Positions 1 to 5,649 of a stretch of DNA of 11,580 bases are shown piece by piece. The position numbers and the translations under genes are program-made. This DNA comes from an uncultured Oscillospiraceae bacterium (lineage in GTDB: Bacteria; Bacillota_A; Clostridia; Oscillospirales; Oscillospiraceae), in NCBI GenBank assembly GCA_910584605.1, contig CAJUAW010000090.1, positions 1 to 11,580 of the forward strand, written 5' to 3'. Below the pieces are notes generated by a model. The model saw nothing but the letters and a program-made list of their open reading frames with translations. It ran no database searches and was not told where the DNA came from. Numbering within the stretch: the first letter of the stretch is position 1; every line of letters starts with the position of its first letter.

Positions 1-277
1 AGAACCCGATCCGCCACGCCCACCGAATCCACAGGGTACACATCAGCAGGATGGCGCAGGAGAACGCACAATAGCGGAACACATAGTGGTCGGGAAAGCG
101 CGCATACAAGACCGCATCCAGCAGGGTGGCCAGCAGCGGGGAGAGCAGCAGGGCGGGCAGCTTTCTCACCACCCGTCGGCCCCGCGCGTCCATAATCACA
201 AACAGATAGACCACCAGGACGGCATGGGAGATCAAAGAAACTGTAAATTGAAACAGATAATCCTCCAGTGCGAGCAT
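1..277 (-). CDS. Membrane protein, 5' part only (3' end cut by window edge)
   Basis: The reading frame opens with ATG at 277-275 and stays open to the window edge, giving about 92 residues. The start is supported by the Shine-Dalgarno AAAGGAGG at 286-293, 8 bases upstream, and a promoter at 303-331. The protein begins MLALEDYLFQFTVSLISHAV and shows alternating hydrophobic stretches: roughly residues 8-27, a short basic loop (DARGRRVVRK), 40-56, and a third from about 68. This looks like the N-terminal multi-helix membrane part of an integral membrane protein. Such N-termini occur in the membrane-sensor half of GHKL-type histidine kinases of Clostridia, but the catalytic region is outside the window, so no function is assigned. 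Another frame is also open to the edge here but has a shadow-like Pro/Gly/Cys-rich composition. Confidence 0.75.
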   Translation of the reverse strand, partial: MLALEDYLFQFTVSLISHAVLVVYLFVIMDARGRRVVRKLPALLLSPLLATLLDAVLYARFPDHYVFRYCAFSCAILLMCTLWIRWAWRIGF

Positions 278-302
278 AGCGGGCGCCTCCTTTCTGCGGG
301 CT

Positions 303-331
303 ATCATACCACATGGAGGGAATTTTGTCCA
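303..331 (-). promoter_or_regulatory. Promoter of the partial membrane protein gene
   Basis: On the minus strand a -35 box TGGACA (326-331) is followed after exactly 17 bases by a -10 box TATGAT (303-308). Each box has one mismatch to the sigma-A consensus. The predicted transcript would start near 296 and carry a leader of only about 20 bases before the ATG at 277, containing the Shine-Dalgarno site at 286-293. Confidence 0.65.
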
Positions 332-466
332 TGACAAGCCATATCATCTGCCCCATCAACGGCGTTCCTCCTTGTAACTTTTTTGAATTCGCTTTTTTGC
401 TCCCACTTTCTACTAGGATACACGATATCGCGTACCCTTTGCACATCCATAAATAAGCATAATAGA

Positions 467-496
467 AGGCCACAAACAAACCATTGTCTGTGGCCT
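467..496 (-). terminator. Intrinsic-terminator-like hairpin after the tocopherol-cyclase-like gene
   Basis: AGGCCACA (467-474) pairs with TGTGGCCT (489-496). After one mismatch, ACAA (476-479) pairs with TTGT (484-487), leaving a 4-base loop. On the minus strand the hairpin is followed by the T-rich run TTCTATTATGCTTATTT, which is not a pure T tract. It lies 74 bases after the stop codon of the gene ending at 570 and upstream of the promoter at 303-331, so it plausibly separates the two units. Confidence 0.5.
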
Positions 497-497
497 G

Positions 498-566
498 AAC
501 ATCGGTGAAATGCTTGAAACGGAGATCCCCATTCCGGCGGGCGAAGTCCTCCAGCATAATTGTTTG
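498..566 (-). pseudogene. Fragment resembling the N-terminal domain of a large serine recombinase
   Basis: Immediately after the stop of the tocopherol-cyclase-like gene, in the same frame, the minus strand encodes QTIMLEDFARRNG followed by DLRFKHFTDV (23 residues). From memory, resolvase-domain recombinases of Clostridia carry a very similar stretch: a QK-x-ML-(E)-D(Y/F)A-x-(R)NG segment, then (R)HFTDDG and the SGT motif. Here the similarity stops at HFTDV: the following DG-x-SGT motif is missing, and neither the upstream catalytic-serine segment nor the downstream zinc-ribbon/coiled-coil region is seen. The reading frame continues without a stop but is not recognisable beyond this point. 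I read it as a remnant of a deleted or truncated mobile-element recombinase. The match is short and judged by eye, so it could be coincidence. Confidence 0.4.
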
Positions 567-569
567 GCA

Positions 570-1466
570 TCAGTTTGATGAGGAGTACTCAAAGCTGGCA
601 TTGGGGGCCGTATGCTGAAACAGGAGGTGGTCCCCGTGCCAGAAGCGGTAGCGCACCTCTGCGCAGAGGCTCTCGTGGATGGTGCGCTCCATGCGGCCCT
701 CCACCGGGGCACGCAGAGGTTGCCGCCGTTCGTTCAGCAGTTCTGCCTCCAGGCGGTACTTCCCCTGGCGGATCACCGTACCGGAGGAGGACCACGTTTC
801 AATCCTGACGCCCCGGTAGGTGGCCAGCCGGTATTCCTGGCCTCCATAAAGGACGGAGCAGATGCAGCCGGTGAAACCGCCCACAGCCAGAGGGATCGTC
901 GCGATGGCAAGCATCAGACTGCCAGGTTCCGGCCCACCCCAGACGCACTGCGTCCAGAGGTACTTGCTGGGAAAGGAGCGGCCCCGGTCCGTCTCGATAT
1001 AGCCGATTCCGTCCGAGAAATCCAGGCGCTCGCTGTTCAACTCCAGCGTTCCGCTCAGAGAATGGCCCATGCTGATGACGCCGTGGGAGCATTGCATCCC
1101 GGCGAAGAAACGGAACGGCCCCATGATGTCGGAGCGGAGGACTGTAAAGGCGCCGCAGCGCAGGGCGCCCTGGAGGGAGAGGCCGCCCCGTTGGATATGG
1201 AGGTCAATCCCCTGCTCACCGAAACTGGACTGTCCAATCTGTACCTGAAAGGGTTGCCGGGAGATTTGAAGCTGTGATGCCGGGTACTCCAGCCACCAAG
1301 TCTGATTGTTTGAAATAACCTGGAGAGAGGCGGTACGGCGTCTTTCTCTGTCCATATGGAATGCGGGAATCAGCGCCAAGGTCTGCCCCTGCGGATTCTG
1401 GTGCTTAAAGTACCAGCCCTCAAAATAGGGGCCCGTCCTGTTTGTGCCGTGGAAAAAACATGTCAT
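570..1466 (-). CDS. Tocopherol-cyclase-like family protein
   Basis: This is a soluble protein of 298 residues with no signal peptide. The N-terminal motif GPYFEGWYFK (about 12-21) and the central motif GYIETDRGRSFPSKYLWTQC (about 155-174) are the hallmarks of the tocopherol cyclase-like family (Pfam Tocopherol_cycl), a lipocalin-type double beta-barrel. In plants and cyanobacteria the family closes the chromanol ring of vitamin E; bacterial members outside cyanobacteria have no established substrate, and no tocopherol pathway gene is visible here. I chose ATG at 1466 because the Shine-Dalgarno-like GGGGTGAT (1471-1478) lies at the right distance; a GTG three codons earlier (1475) would overlap that site. 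The gene stands alone between an AT-rich, dyad-filled leader and a terminator-like hairpin at 467-496. Family call secure; function unknown, perhaps a hydrophobic-ligand or lipid-modifying role. Confidence 0.85.
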   Translation of the reverse strand: MTCFFHGTNRTGPYFEGWYFKHQNPQGQTLALIPAFHMDRERRRTASLQVISNNQTWWLEYPASQLQISRQPFQVQIGQSSFGEQGIDLHIQRGGLSLQGALRCGAFTVLRSDIMGPFRFFAGMQCSHGVISMGHSLSGTLELNSERLDFSDGIGYIETDRGRSFPSKYLWTQCVWGGPEPGSLMLAIATIPLAVGGFTGCICSVLYGGQEYRLATYRGVRIETWSSSGTVIRQGKYRLEAELLNERRQPLRAPVEGRMERTIHESLCAEVRYRFWHGDHLLFQHTAPNASFEYSSSN

Positions 1467-1772
1467 TTTTATCACCCCGGATTCAGTTTTCCCTGAATCT
1501 GGGATTTTATATAGGATTACTTTCGACCGGAAGAAAGCCTGTTTTTGTCCCCAATCTTGACGGTGTATCTCATGAACAGTTACAGTATATAAACAATCAA
1601 GGAAGGATGATCTCTATCCCACCAACGAAAAAAATACATATTTTTTCGGTCGATGTATCGATCGCTTACCCTAAGCCATAGTCCCTTTGCGTTCGGCCTC
1701 CTTGCTTTTTGTGCGATATCGTGCCATAATCCTTCATCTTCATTCGATCCGTCCCAGTTCTGACCGGCCGGC
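1467..1772. other. 306-base AT-rich spacer with dyads, no convincing gene
   Basis: This spacer separates the YjiH-family gene from the tocopherol-cyclase-like gene. It contains the hairpin at 1477-1502, the AT-rich hairpin CGAAAAAA (1626-1633)/TTTTTTCG (1641-1648), the near-palindrome CGGTCGATGTATCGATCG (1647-1664) and the palindromic core CGATATCG near 1714-1721. TATATA-type -10 candidates exist (for example around 1508-1513), but none has a good -35, so I do not call a promoter. A 25-codon minus-strand ORF starting MKMKDYGTISHKK near 1744 lacks a clear ribosome-binding site and was not accepted as a gene. No clear intrinsic terminator follows the YjiH-family gene. Confidence 0.6.
1471..1502 (-). 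promoter_or_regulatory. Stem-loop overlapping the ribosome-binding site of the tocopherol-cyclase-like gene
   Basis: CCGGATTCAG (1477-1486) and CTGAATCTGG (1493-1502) form a 10-bp inverted repeat with one G-T position around a 6-base loop. GATTCAG/CTGAATC within it is perfect. The gene-proximal arm runs into the Shine-Dalgarno-like GGGGTGAT at 1471-1478, so in the transcript the hairpin could limit ribosome access; alternatively it is a DNA operator. No downstream T tract is present, so it is not a normal terminator. Confidence 0.45.
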
Positions 1773-3116
1773 TTACAGCACAAGATTGGCAAACAATGTG
1801 ATCAGGGGGATGGCGATCAAAGTCCGCTCCATGAAAATCAGGAACAGCTTCCACAGGTTCAGAGGTATCTCGCTCTTGATCACGATGGCGCCCACCTCGG
1901 TCATATAGATAATCTGCACCAGAGAAAGCACACCAATGATGAATTTGGTCTTGACAGAGGTGGTTCCGGCGATCAGCAGGGCGGGGACAAACATGTCGGT
2001 AAAGCCGATCAGGGTGGCGGGGGCCACGGCAAAGGCTTCCTCCACGCCAAAGAGTTGAAGGTACATCCCCATGGGGTAGGAGATCCAGGTGAACAGCGGG
2101 GTATAGGTGGCGATAATCAGCACGATGGTGCCCCAAGAGATGACGATGGGGATCAGATCAAAGTACATCCCCATTAAAACCTCCATGCCGCCGGAGACCA
2201 CGTTTTTCAGCTGAAAGCTCTCCGCCCGCCTGCAACTGCTCTCCAGGGCGTAGGACATCAGGCTGGTCTGCTGGGGCACGTCCTCGTTGATCTGTTTGCC
2301 CGTCTGCTCCTGATAGGTATCAGGGAGGGTGCAGATGGGGGGCAGCCGGGCAATGATGACCGCAAGAACAATGCCCACCACGCAGATACACAGGTAGAAG
2401 GGCGGGAACAGGCTGGAGATGCCCACCGTGTTGGCGATGAGCAGGCAGAACGGGATAGACACGATGGAGAAGTTGGTCATGATGTAACCGGCCTCCCGCT
2501 TGGTGTAGAAGCCCTTCATATACTGCTCCCGGGTGAGGATCACGGCGGCGTTAGAGGCCCCGAACCAGGAGGCAATCAAGTCGATGGAGGCCCGGCCAGG
2601 CACATGGAACAGAGGCCGCACCACCGGCCGGAGCAGAACGCCCAGAAATTCCATGATGCCGCAGTCGGTGAGGAAGGGCAGGAAGAAGCTGAAGCCCAGC
2701 ACGATGCAGAACAGGGTGGCGCACAGGTCCGCCATGGTGGCCCCGGTGTCCGCCGATGTGATATACTCCGGACCCACATGGAACACGATCATCACGATGA
2801 ACACCGCGCCCAGAACCTTGGAGACCAGATACAGCGGGGTGGAGCAGAAGGCTTTGCTCAGATAGTGGTTTTTCCGGATCCAGTCCGGCTTGCAGATAAA
2901 GTCATACACCGTCAAAATGGCGGAGCCTGCGATGATGACCACCAGAATATAGTTCAGGCTGGCGCCGAACAGGTCCTTCAAAAAGGATTTTACAAAGTCC
3001 AGCAGGGTGGTGAAGGAGTCCCCCTGGGGGATGGGCACCAGAAACATCAGAATACCCAGGGCGGAACCCAGGATGAATTTCAAAAGGTTTTTGCGGTTGA
3101 CACAGCTCTCTGTCAT
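1773..3116 (-). CDS. YjiH-family membrane protein with nucleoside-recognition (Gate) domains
   Basis: This integral membrane protein has 447 residues and about ten hydrophobic segments. Diagnostic stretches are SWFGASNAAVILTREQYMKG (about 183-202), followed by FYTKREAGYIMTNFSIVSIP, and near the C-terminus YMTEVGAIVIKSEIPL (about 404-419). These match the YjiH family, whose members carry Gate/nucleoside-recognition domains; the transported substrate of the family is not firmly established. A hydrophilic loop (about 262-300) divides the two halves. The start ATG at 3116-3114 is preceded by GAGAGGG at about 7 bases. The gene lies 28 bases after the dehydrogenase stop and is the last member of the aminotransferase-dehydrogenase operon. 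Its position suggests transport of a substrate or product of those enzymes, which is inference. Confidence 0.8.
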   Translation of the reverse strand: MTESCVNRKNLLKFILGSALGILMFLVPIPQGDSFTTLLDFVKSFLKDLFGASLNYILVVIIAGSAILTVYDFICKPDWIRKNHYLSKAFCSTPLYLVSKVLGAVFIVMIVFHVGPEYITSADTGATMADLCATLFCIVLGFSFFLPFLTDCGIMEFLGVLLRPVVRPLFHVPGRASIDLIASWFGASNAAVILTREQYMKGFYTKREAGYIMTNFSIVSIPFCLLIANTVGISSLFPPFYLCICVVGIVLAVIIARLPPICTLPDTYQEQTGKQINEDVPQQTSLMSYALESSCRRAESFQLKNVVSGGMEVLMGMYFDLIPIVISWGTIVLIIATYTPLFTWISYPMGMYLQLFGVEEAFAVAPATLIGFTDMFVPALLIAGTTSVKTKFIIGVLSLVQIIYMTEVGAIVIKSEIPLNLWKLFLIFMERTLIAIPLITLFANLVL

Positions 3117-3144
3117 ATGATTTCCCTCTCTCTTTCGCGCAGAT

Positions 3145-4221
3145 TCAAAGCGCTTCCACGGCCTCCATGGCCTGATAGATCATATCCTCGCTTATGGGGT
3201 AGGGGATGTGTTCCATATCCGGCCCGGTGACCGTCTCATGGAGCACAGCCTTCAGATGCTCCCGCTCCAGGGGAACCCCCATCCCGGCCAGCGTGGTGGG
3301 GATGTCCAGCTTTTGCAGAAAGGACTTCAACTCCCGAGCCCGGTCCCAGTCCCGGTCCACCGCCAGCTGAACCAGAACGCCGTAGGCCACCACATTGCCG
3401 TGCAGGTGCTTCTCCTCGAAGCCGGGCAGCAGGACCAGTCCATAGTACACCGAGTGAGCGACAGCGCAGTTGTACTGGTCCAGCACCAGCAGGGACACCA
3501 GCCCCGTGCTGACGATGATGGCCAGCGCCGCCTGCTCCAGCGCGAAGCCGGCCCGGTGCTCCCGGCAGTCGGCCAGGGCCTGGACCCCGTGCTCCACCAG
3601 GGGGGCGTAGCACATATTGCTGATCTCCCTGCCCAGGGCGGAGCTGTGGGCCAGCTTGTCCCCCCGGGCGGCGAAGTGGCACTCGAAAAACTTGCCGATT
3701 GTGTCCCCCATCCCCGCCTGGAGGTACTGCCAGGGAGCATGGGCCAGAATGTCCAGGTTGATAAAGCAGTGCCGGGCGGGCCGGGGATAGAAGGCAAACC
3801 GGTCAAAGGAGCCGTCCTCCCGATAGACCACCGACAGGGCGGTGGTCCCGGCGCAGGTGGCGGCGATGGTGGGGAAGGTGAACACCGGCAGTCCGGCGGC
3901 GAAGGCCGCGCCCTTGGCGGTGTCCAGAGCTTTCCCGCCTCCCGCGCCGAAAATCATGTCCACCTCCAGTTCCCGGGCGCGCCCGGCCAAGCGGTCGATA
4001 TTGGCCTGGGTGCAGTCGCCGCCGAAGGGGCGCGCCTCTACAATGCTCAGGCCGCTGTCCAGCAGGGCCGCCTCCAGCCCCGGCAGAGCGGCCGCCATAG
4101 CCCTTTCCCCGCCAATGAGCAGAACCCTGCTGCCGAAGGGACGGCAGAACTCCGGCACAAGACTGTATACGTCAGTTCCGACAGAGTAGCCGCAGAAACA
4201 TACCGATCTTGTCTCCATCAT
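3145..4221 (-). CDS. Iron-containing alcohol dehydrogenase, glycerol-dehydrogenase-like
   Basis: This protein of 358 residues has the two-domain layout of the GldA branch of iron-containing (group III) alcohol dehydrogenases. The N-terminal nucleotide-binding half has GAGGGKALDTAKG (about 92-104) and the FPTIAATCAGTTALSVVY segment (116-133). The metal ligands expected in this family are all present: D173 in GMGDTIGKFFE, H256 in CAVAHSVYYG and H274 in HLHGNVVAYG, the same spacing as I recall for Bacillus GldA (Asp173/His256/His274). It should be an active NAD-dependent, Zn/Fe-dependent dehydrogenase or oxo-compound reductase in the cytoplasm; the true alcohol substrate cannot be read from sequence. 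Its ATG overlaps the stop of the aminotransferase (ATGA at 4218-4221), which indicates translational coupling. The second codon is also ATG (4218), a possible alternative start. Confidence 0.88.
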   Translation of the reverse strand: MMETRSVCFCGYSVGTDVYSLVPEFCRPFGSRVLLIGGERAMAAALPGLEAALLDSGLSIVEARPFGGDCTQANIDRLAGRARELEVDMIFGAGGGKALDTAKGAAFAAGLPVFTFPTIAATCAGTTALSVVYREDGSFDRFAFYPRPARHCFINLDILAHAPWQYLQAGMGDTIGKFFECHFAARGDKLAHSSALGREISNMCYAPLVEHGVQALADCREHRAGFALEQAALAIIVSTGLVSLLVLDQYNCAVAHSVYYGLVLLPGFEEKHLHGNVVAYGVLVQLAVDRDWDRARELKSFLQKLDIPTTLAGMGVPLEREHLKAVLHETVTGPDMEHIPYPISEDMIYQAMEAVEAL

Positions 4222-5396
4222 TTCAGCAGCTCCGTCAGCTTGGACAGGCGGGACAGCGCCTCGTCAATGGTGGATTCCTCCCGTGCGAAGTGGAGGCGGA
4301 TCAGGTGGTTGACCTCCTCCTTAAAGAAGCTGGAGCCGGGCACGGCGGCCACGCCGATATTGACGATCATCCACTCGCAGAACTCCAGGTCGGTCCAGCC
4401 CTTGAACTGGGGCAGGTCCAGGAAGTCCTGGATATCGATGAGGACGAAATAGGTCCCCTGGGGAACGTTGTGCTTCAGGCCGATGCGGTCCAGCCCGTCC
4501 AGGAAATACTGGCGCTTTTTGGTGTAGACAGCCAGCAGCTGGTCGTAGTAGTTCTCGGGGAATTCCAGGCCGGTGACAGCGGCCTCCTGGAGGGGGGCGG
4601 CGGCCCCCACGGTGAGGAAATCGTGGACCTTCTTGGCCCCCTCCACCACCTCTTCCGGCCCCACCAGATAACCCAGCCGCCAGCCGGTGATGGAGTAGGT
4701 CTTGGACAGGGAGTTGCAGGTGATGGTGTGGTCGAACATGCCGGGCAGGGAGGCCATGCAGATGTGCCTGCGGGGGGCGTAGACCATGTGCTCATAGACC
4801 TCGTCGGTGACCACAAAGGCGTCGTATTTCAGAGCCAGCTCCCCGATGCCCAGCAGCTCCTCCCGGGAAAACACCTTTCCGCAGGGGTTGGAGGGATTGC
4901 AGACGATGATGGCCTTGGCCCCCTGCCGGAAGCCGGCCTCCACCAGCTCCATGTCGAAGCCGTACTCCGGCGGGACCAGGGGGATGTAGATGGGGTCGGC
5001 GCCGGACAGGATCGCGTCTGCCCCGTAGTTCTCATAGAAGGGGGAGAACACCATCACCTTGTCCCCGGGATTGCAGATGGTCATCATGGCGCACATCATG
5101 GCCTCGGTTCCGCCGCAGGTGACCACGATTTCGGTTTCCGGGTCGATCTCCCGGCCGATGGCCCGGCTCTGCTTTCTGGCCAGGGCCTGGCGGAAATTCT
5201 CCGCGCCGAAGGTGATAGAATACTGGTGTGGGCCGGCATGGGCCGCCTTGGCCAGGGCGTCCAGAATCTCACGGGGCGGATTAAAGTCCGGAAACCCCTG
5301 GGACAGATTGATGGCGCCATGCTCATCGCTGATGCGGGTCATGCGGCGGATGACAGAATCGGTGAAGGTCTGCACCCGGTTGCTCAGACTTGGCAT
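4218..5396 (-). CDS. Pyridoxal-phosphate aminotransferase, class I/II
   Basis: This cytoplasmic fold-type I aminotransferase has 392 residues, a normal length for the family. Visible landmarks are NLSQGFPDFNPP (30-41), the cofactor-phosphate region VTCGGTEAMM (92-101), CNPSNPCGK (166-174, with N170), the D198/Y201 pair in VTDEVYEHM, the Schiff-base lysine K232 in NSLSKTYSITGWRLGY (228-243) and the carboxylate-binding R367 in HLIRLHFA. All catalytic residues are intact. The style is that of aspartate/aromatic/kynurenine-type aminotransferases; exact substrates are not readable. I chose ATG at 5396: AAGAGG (5406-5411) lies 9 bases upstream and the promoter lies at 5442-5470. A longer frame back to 5489 would run through the promoter and is rejected. 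First gene of an operon with the overlapping dehydrogenase and the YjiH-family protein. Confidence 0.9.
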   Translation of the reverse strand: MPSLSNRVQTFTDSVIRRMTRISDEHGAINLSQGFPDFNPPREILDALAKAAHAGPHQYSITFGAENFRQALARKQSRAIGREIDPETEIVVTCGGTEAMMCAMMTICNPGDKVMVFSPFYENYGADAILSGADPIYIPLVPPEYGFDMELVEAGFRQGAKAIIVCNPSNPCGKVFSREELLGIGELALKYDAFVVTDEVYEHMVYAPRRHICMASLPGMFDHTITCNSLSKTYSITGWRLGYLVGPEEVVEGAKKVHDFLTVGAAAPLQEAAVTGLEFPENYYDQLLAVYTKKRQYFLDGLDRIGLKHNVPQGTYFVLIDIQDFLDLPQFKGWTDLEFCEWMIVNIGVAAVPGSSFFKEEVNHLIRLHFAREESTIDEALSRLSKLTELLK

Positions 5397-5441
5397 TGTA
5401 TAAAACCTCTTTTCCTCCTCAACTGAGGATCTTGTCTGTTT

Positions 5442-5470
5442 ATCATACAAAAAACACGCCCCGCGGTCAA
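5442..5470 (-). promoter_or_regulatory. Strong promoter of the aminotransferase-dehydrogenase-YjiH operon
   Basis: On the minus strand TTGACC (5465-5470) and TATGAT (5442-5447) are separated by exactly 17 bases. Each box has one mismatch to consensus. Transcription should begin near 5435, giving a leader of about 40 bases before the ATG at 5396 with two purine-rich ribosome-binding candidates (5406-5411 and 5414-5420). The promoter lies downstream of the terminator at 5602-5636, so this operon can be expressed independently of the aldolase/TTT operon. Confidence 0.8.
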
Positions 5471-5501
5471 GGGCAAAATGAATAAACATACGAACAGACG
5501 G

Positions 5502-5518
5502 ATGCTGGTTGACAGCAT
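5502..5518. promoter_or_regulatory. 17-bp dyad upstream of the aminotransferase promoter
   Basis: ATGCTG (5502-5507) and CAGCAT (5513-5518) form a perfect inverted repeat around GTTGA. The dyad is centred about 45 bases upstream of the -35 box, a position suitable for an activator or an auxiliary operator. No regulator is assigned. Confidence 0.3.
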
Positions 5519-5601
5519 GAAAACCCGCTGGACATCGGGCAGCAGATCAACCGGGAAACCCGGAACTTATATGACCCTAAGCCGGGAGCGGCGCGCGAAA
5601 A

Positions 5602-5636
5602 GAGGCCCCAGTTCCCTTTCCGAGAACCGGGGCCTC
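5602..5636 (-). terminator. Intrinsic terminator of the rraA-like/tct operon
   Basis: GAGGCCCC (5602-5609) pairs with GGGGCCTC (5629-5636). After one A-C mismatch, GTTC (5611-5614) pairs with GAAC (5624-5627), with a 9-base loop. On the minus strand the stem is followed directly by TTTT (5598-5601). The hairpin begins 13 bases after the tctA stop codon, the expected place for the operon terminator. Confidence 0.85.
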
Positions 5637-5649
5637 CTCATTTCCGGCG

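Noticed and set aside
304..570. 88-codon minus-strand ORF in the left spacer
   Set aside because: Its translation has no recognisable character. The neighbouring frame carries the recombinase-like peptide, and the ORF covers a terminator-like hairpin and a promoter.
612..1277. 221-codon plus-strand ORF opposite the tocopherol-cyclase-like gene
   Set aside because: Antisense shadow; the minus strand carries the conserved family motifs.
1666..1772. Small minus-strand ORF MKMKDYGTISHKK... (25 codons) and a weak stem after the YjiH-family gene
   Set aside because: No clear ribosome-binding site and no similarity recognised. The stem is short and lacks a T tract, so neither a gene nor a terminator is supported.
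3208..5426. Long plus-strand ORFs (414 and 405 codons) antisense to the dehydrogenase and aminotransferase genes
   Set aside because: They are GC-rich antisense shadows: Gln/Gly/His/Val-rich translations without recognisable domains, covering genes with intact catalytic motifs on the minus strand.
5397..5489. Upstream extension of the aminotransferase to 5489 (423 codons)
   Set aside because: The extension runs through the -35/-10 promoter at 5442-5470, its extra residues do not match the family N-terminus, and ATG at 5396 has good ribosome-binding sequence.
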